From positions 1 through 64,000 of the forward strand of contig MU404116.1 of NCBI GenBank assembly GCA_022695795.1: DNA of 64,000 bases. Direction: 5' to 3'. Below are positions 58,687 through 64,000 of this stretch, one piece after another. The stretch is from Biscogniauxia marginata (taxonomy: Eukaryota; Ascomycota; Sordariomycetes; Xylariales; Xylariaceae). Numbering within the stretch: position 1 is the first letter of the stretch; every line of letters begins with the position of its first letter. The translations under genes were made by a program, and so were the position numbers. The notes under the pieces are model-generated. The model was not told the DNA's origin. It saw nothing but the letters and a program-made list of their open reading frames with translations, and did not search any database.

Positions 58687-59801
58687 TATATTATTCGCGA
58701 GGGGGCCCGGAACGGGTAGGCGGGCTATAAGAATATATTGCCCTACCTACCTAGGTAGGTGTAGGTACCCAATGTACTAGTTTATCCCCCGGGGTTGGGA
58801 CCTCAACGCTTTGTAAGTCAGCAAATAAAGTTAGGTAGAGTAGGTAGACTTCGTATGTAATTTTGAGAACGTGATCAGAGAGCAAAGGGAAGACAAGGGG
58901 GTGGGGGGGAATAGCGAATGTTCTAAATCTTGGTTTTTAAGGACCCAGCGTAAATTTCATTTCAAAACCACGAAGGGGGATCGAAAGAGGTAATCAAAGT
59001 CGTAGCATCCTTTGTTAGTTAGTATCTTTTCCTTTTCCCCTTCAGTGGTAATAGACAATTTCACTGTCAGTCAACCATATCCGAGTTATCCCGTACAGGG
59101 GGAAAACCGATCGAGCCAGGCACCATCGTCATCAGAACTCAGGAGCTCGCTTAGAGCGAAAACGAATGACTTGGGTGCTATAAGCTACCTATCTAGGGAC
59201 GTAAAAAAACTAAAATTCAAATAAAGCACAGCAGCGGTGGCCAAGTTGTCGTGAAGCAATCTGCTCTGCTAGTGAACGATTTTAAGAGCGATGCCATAAT
59301 CGTAAACGCGAGCGACTCACTTAAGGTCCGTAAGCCATAGGTAGATACGATGCTCGTGGCTTGATGGGAAGAATGGCTAGTCAAGCCCACACCAGCAAGG
59401 TCATGCCAAAGAACAGTAATCGATGAAGCAAAGCCTCCCTCACCCGTCGAGTTCTGATCTCAACTCCTGCATTTTGTATCCCCCCCTCGCTTCGCCTAAT
59501 CCAACATCCACCACCCCAGTTGGCCTCCACCACGTTCGGCATTGACGTCTGTCGAACCGGTTCATCATGGAGATCTGATCTGCACTATTTCGGTATCGTA
59601 ACTCCAGTTCCGCTGTCTCGACGAACTCGCGTAAACCCAAAGCCGGTGGCTTTTGCGGATGTATGAAGCATGATCAGGAGATGCAAATGCCCCCCGTTGC
59701 AGTGCTTATGTGTGTGATGTCTGAAGCATTCCAACCACTGCAGCGGAAATCTCAAGTCCTAAAGTGGTGAAAACACAAAATTTGTTAGCGCTTGTCCTCA
59801 A

Positions 59802-62800
59802 CTACGGGGCACCCCTCCCGCGTCTTGCACGGTTGGGCTGGCTTCGTGGATGTCGTCGCTGAGACCTCGTAGATTGCATACGACGCTTGTTCGGTATGCT
59901 CTCTTCGGCTGGGTCCAAGGCAGATCTGCCTTCATCACACATATCGCCAACAGACATGGCCTCTGGCCCTAGACTTTCAGGCTCAGCCTTTTTGTTTTGG
60001 TGGGTTCTTCCGTACCAGTCAACATCACTTAGTTGGAGTCTGCGAACACGCTGTCCGCCACGCTCTTTGCTTGATTTCTCGACACGGTTAGGGTGATAGG
60101 ATAACGGTTTCTCGTGACCTGATAGTGCTGCCTTGTGAATATTTGTGTTTTGTGTCAAGGGTGTCTGGAATGTATCACCATCTGGCTCCTCGTTCTCACG
60201 AAGGTCGTAGTTTAGCACCAAGTTCTTGATACGCTGCTGTTCCTCTCGTTCAGCTTGCTGTTGAGTTTTCATAGCAACTGCGAAAGTCGAGTCGGAAGGC
60301 AGCGCAACAGTTCGCGTCTAGGATAGTTAGTACCAAGTTATTATCTACACATATAAGATGCCAAGACAGACCTGTTGCCGGTTGCCTTTCTTTGTTAATA
60401 GAGAGAAGGCCATTGTGCTAGGTGTGCCCTCCCCATTCTTGTCCTCAGAATCCGTTGTCGTTGGTATGTCGCGATTTTTCGAACGGACTGGTAGTGGGAC
60501 ATCGAAGAGTGGTTTTCGGTCGAACTTTCGGGACTCTAAACTCTCGGCCATCATCTTTGCATACTCACGCTCAAATTCTGCTTCTGCCTCGGGGTCAATC
60601 TCTTCAGCTTTTCTGGTCACCACGATTGCTTCTTCCTCCTCCTCTGACTCTGAGCCTCGAGGAGAATGAGGCTGGTTTTCGAGATCCTAACCAAGTAATA
60701 GACGATTAGTAATGGGCTGTCATGTGTGAATCTACGAGGGATATACCTCAGTGTCATCCTCATCACCAAGCTCCGAGTCATCGCCGTCAGCCTCTGGAAG
60801 TACGAGGTCACCGTCACCCTCGGCACCTTCATCATCAGAAGATGAGCTGCTCGAAGTGTCGTCTTGGTCTACACTCTTGTCTAGTCCCGCATTTTTCTGG
60901 TCCTGCGCAATCGCAAGTTGGAATGCCTTTGAGGCTTCCTCCAAAGTAGTAGCCAATTTCCATTGGGGTCTGGTGAGGGAGAAAATGTCTTGGACGATGA
61001 ATTCGATATCCATCGGCAGGGGGTTTTTGGTGTAAATATAATACTGCAAAATTGTCAATGGGGTGTTCCCGCTATCGTGTAGTATAGACACAAACCTGGA
61101 AGAAGGAAAGGAAGTAGTCAAGCTTTTTGCCGGCAGCACCTCGGTTGAAGAACATGCCACAAGTTTCAAGCATTGTGGCTACGAGACGGATACGAAAGTA
61201 GTCATCAGGCATGTCGAAGGTATTGAGCCGACCGGGAATAGGTGGTCCTCCTAGATCAGCCCAGTTAGTAGCCGTACCGCGAAAATCCTAGGTGAAACGT
61301 ACCATGCCCAAATGTCATGATCTTGTACATGATATCAAAGATCACAGGATGCTCAAGCATACGGTAATTGTACAATTCGGCTAGGTATTTCACCTCCGCG
61401 ATACGCCTTTGGTTGAATTTGAAATCATTTTGCTCTAGTCCAAAGGTTACAGCCTCAATGACATTGTCGATGACTACGACGGCAAAACCAGGGTGGTAGC
61501 GGTATATGGCGCTGAGGAGGATCGCAAGAATGTGGATGCTGCCGTACTTAACCTTGGCGGGCCTCGAAAACACCTTGGTGAGGATAGCTACGACCTGTTC
61601 GTTGATTAGCGGGTTGTCTACACAGCGCTTAATCTGTCAATACTCGCCTCTGTCTCTTCCCAATGGAGCCGCCGAATTTGCTTAAGGATCTTGGTATAGT
61701 TGCGCTTTGTCAAGTCCACGTAGATAAGCTTGCGAATGAACAACTCCGTAGGTGTACGTTCCTTCTGCTGAATCGAGGCCCTTTCTGGCGGGTCCACGTA
61801 GTATATCGCGTTCTCGATGAGCATACGTTCCGGCTGGCCAATATGCTGGACTGACTTCTTGCGTTGAAGGGTCTCTAGAAAAGTTCCCATGCGGGGCGAT
61901 GTATCAGCGTTGCGTAGCAGATATCGGCCGCAGTTTTCCAGAAGATTGCAGATAATCTCGATATTCATTCGGGAAAAGTCGTCCAGGCTGACTTTCAAGC
62001 AGTGAAAGACGACATGCTCCGGTACAATGCCAAATTTAGTCAACTCAGCAAGGTATCGAATGTTACTCAGCCGGACTTGACCCAGGAAGTCTTTCTCCTT
62101 ACGCCGCTGGAGGCTGCGAAATTCCGCATCAAGATAGTCGACGACGCCTTTGGGGACGTCTAGCATGTAACGGCCTAAAGTAGCCACGAGCCGGGACCAG
62201 AAAGGTAAGAGATCCGTACGTCCTTTGGGAACCTCCGTCAGGCCTCTGATCAGCCGATTCCTAGATGCCTTAGAATTCAAGAAGCAGAAATCGATAGCTA
62301 CTTCATCAACCGCTTCCTTATTCGCAAGCTCGGGTAGTCTGGCAAGGAGAATGTCTACTTGGGCCCCAATTGTTTTGTTGGCTATCGCAGTAGACTGGTC
62401 GTCCGTCGACTCTGAAGATTTCGCAGCCTCCGAAGCCTCAGGAGTGTCAACTCTCTTGCCAACCTGCTCATCCGCGTCGGTCTTCTTCTTCTTACCATCT
62501 TCGAGCAGTATGCCGGGGACCTTTCCCTTGAGATCGACAAGATTCTCGTAGAAGCGGCGTTCATCTTCATCTTCCCAGATGCCTGCTCCTTCGCTCTGTC
62601 CACGAAGATACTCCCCGGTCTTGACGAGGCCAATGGAGCCGTTCGTAGTCGCGAAGCTGTCACCGGCTTCCTTTAAATCTGGCATTTCAGCGCCGATGAC
62701 ATCAGCTATCACCTGAGCATTGCTAGCCAGGCGCTCCTGGGCCTTCAACTGCTTCTCGAAGTTGGCTTGTCGGTCTTCAAACACTTCCCCAGATTTGACG

Positions 62801-63904
62801 TAGGCTTCAGAGTTGCGGCTTTTCTGGGCAATGATATTCTTCTGGTCGCGGAGTAGGTGACTCTTGACATCGTCAAAATACCGCTTCAGGATATTCTTGA
62901 ACCGCTCCCGCATTTCAGGGCTAGCGAATGGAAGATCGTCGGGGTTGCCATTAGAATCGTCGGGTGTGTCATCGCGTTCGGCATTCTCGTCTGTAGAAGA
63001 TTTAGTGGCGCCATCCTCCTCCACAACCTTGCGGCCCTCAGAGCCTGCAGATTTGACGCCTAGAATGTCCCAGCTGAAGGATTTTACAAAGATGACCAGA
63101 AGTGGCAGGTTCACATGTTCACGGTCATGCCCCAGAAGATCCTTGAGAACCTCGAGGGGAAATGGTTCGGCCCCTCCACCCTTTGTAGAACCAGCCGATC
63201 TGATCTTGAGCTCTGCGTTCTTTCCATTGGCGCCTCGAGTCGCATCGTCGGGTTTCACATCGTCCAGGGTCCTCAACACGCCAACGAGCCAGAGCTCAGT
63301 AATTACGCGCAGGAGGGCTCGCTGGCGTACTAGGCGTTCTTTTTCCTCCTTCTCGCGTACTTCAGGGGCCAAGGTCTTCAATAGACTTTTGTCGGGGGTG
63401 GCCATTCCCTTGCCAAGAAGCCATCCTAGATTTTCGGTGAACTCGCCGGGGCCGAATCGCTGGTGCAATGCGCTGACAATTTCGACGGCAGCATCAATCT
63501 CTCCCGAGGTTTTGAGCTTGCACAGCCCTTCGTAACATGCCGAGATAATTTCCGAAAGATACTTGAGAAGACTAACAGTGCGAATCTCCTGCAAGAAGGT
63601 ATTCTGGGTCGTGGGAGTGACGGCGGTGCGCAATCGCTTGATAAAGGCCGTGTTCTTCTTCAGGGAAGAGTCTAGGGACGAGCTGACGGGGAAAACATCT
63701 GGCGGACCGTCAATCGTATATCATCAGTGGCTGTAACAGCATAGTTCAGAGCGATATATCTACGTACCATGCTCCCCATTCCACGCGCGCTGGTTGAGAG
63801 ACAGCAGCTCGCCTAGAAGAATGTAAAAATGTAAGAAAGTGCAGGCCGATCGAATGGGTAGATATGACGGGTAAGGCAAACGCACGTTTCCGTGAGCGGT
63901 CCAT
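59802..63904 (-). CDS. upf2: UPF2/NMD2 nonsense-mediated decay factor
   Basis: Scaffold of the UPF1-UPF2-UPF3 surveillance complex of nonsense-mediated mRNA decay; cytoplasmic. Eight exons: 63886-63904, 63768-63812, 61644-63698, 61303-61587, 61096-61250, 60747-61043, 60372-60686 and 59802-60317. All introns are 52-73 nt; 1228 residues with consistent phases. Spliced start MDRSRKRELLSLNQRAWNGE, then SLDSSLKKNTAFIKRLRTAV and IISACYEGLCKL (MIF4G-1). MIF4G-2 is around AIDFCFLNSKASRNRLIRGL. MIF4G-3 has AKVKYGSIHILAILLSAIYR, LEQNDFKFNQRRIAEVKYLA, TFGHGGPPIPGRLNTFDMPD and LPMDIEFIVQDIFSLTRPQW. An acidic segment follows (about 900-952, SSSSSSDDEGAEGDGD), and the C-terminal UPF1-binding region has RIKNLVLNYDLRE. 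The acceptor of intron 3 has two possible readings (see findings). Complete gene. Confidence 0.92.
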
Positions 63905-64000
63905 TTTGGACAGCTCCTAGTCGAAAGGAAGATTGCACGGCAACCCAATTGCTACATTCGCAGAGTTTGGTGACCACTGCTAAGGGATAAATCGCCCCAG

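Larger units (their letters stand above)
53753..59801. other. Gene-free stretch, 6 kb
   Basis: No recognised gene on either strand. It holds many (CTAC)n/(CCTA)n words, a (CTAC)n array at 57705-57731, a GA run near 56612, poly-A near 57160 and the MITE at 58530-58686. The first part is the chitin synthase promoter, so a long leader is possible. Confidence 0.5.

Overview
The window comes from a filamentous ascomycete, most likely a Sordariomycete. The genes have many short spliceosomal introns (about 46-230 nt, mostly 50-60) with GTRNGT-type donors and CTRAC-type branch sites. The set is typical of Pezizomycotina: a ChsD-type chitin synthase, a GH76 cell-wall mannosidase, a STAND/NACHT protein, a Polycomb EED subunit, a Gvp36-type BAR protein and the 29.9 kDa complex I subunit. 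Exon structures below were joined by hand from both strands. The spliced lengths of the recognised genes are multiples of three, which supports the models.

Layout. 0-5.5 kb, all minus: Hsp90 co-chaperone Cns1/TTC4, histidinol-phosphate aminotransferase, and GH76 endo-mannosidase, whose GPI-anchor-like tail lies beyond an in-frame stop. 5.5-16.3 kb, gene-poor: a secreted Cys-rich single-pass membrane protein, an intron-containing tRNA with a proline-type body, a 10-N gap and a multi-pass membrane protein. 16.3-19 kb: a small six-cysteine secreted protein and, convergent to it, the ten-exon EED gene. 19-25.5 kb: no recognisable gene. 25.5-30.2 kb: a PAS-domain protein and a Yip1/YIPF6-family Golgi protein. 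31.1-36.7 kb: an unknown protein, an Rrn11-like RNA polymerase I factor, a small F-box-like ORF and complex I B13/NDUFA5. 36.7-39.8 kb: gene-poor, with an extremely AT-rich block. 39.8-41.1 kb: the BAR protein. 42.7-49.4 kb: a NACHT protein with C-terminal C2H2 fingers, broken by two nonsense codons, divergent from a Rad5/Rad16-like SNF2 ATPase. 51-53.8 kb: chitin synthase. 53.8-59.8 kb: no gene, but a clear 157-bp TA-flanked MITE. 59.8-63.9 kb: complete UPF2/NMD2.

Most recognised genes are unlinked housekeeping functions: His biosynthesis, Hsp90 folding, respiration, RNA polymerase I, nonsense-mediated decay and wall synthesis. The most accessory-looking region is the NACHT-zinc finger/SNF2 divergent pair. 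No gene cluster for secondary metabolism and no CRISPR or prokaryotic features are present. I did not find a wholly new system. The best candidates for follow-up are the NACHT/SNF2 pair, the GH76 stop-plus-GPI-tail arrangement, the MITE and the unusual tRNA anticodon.
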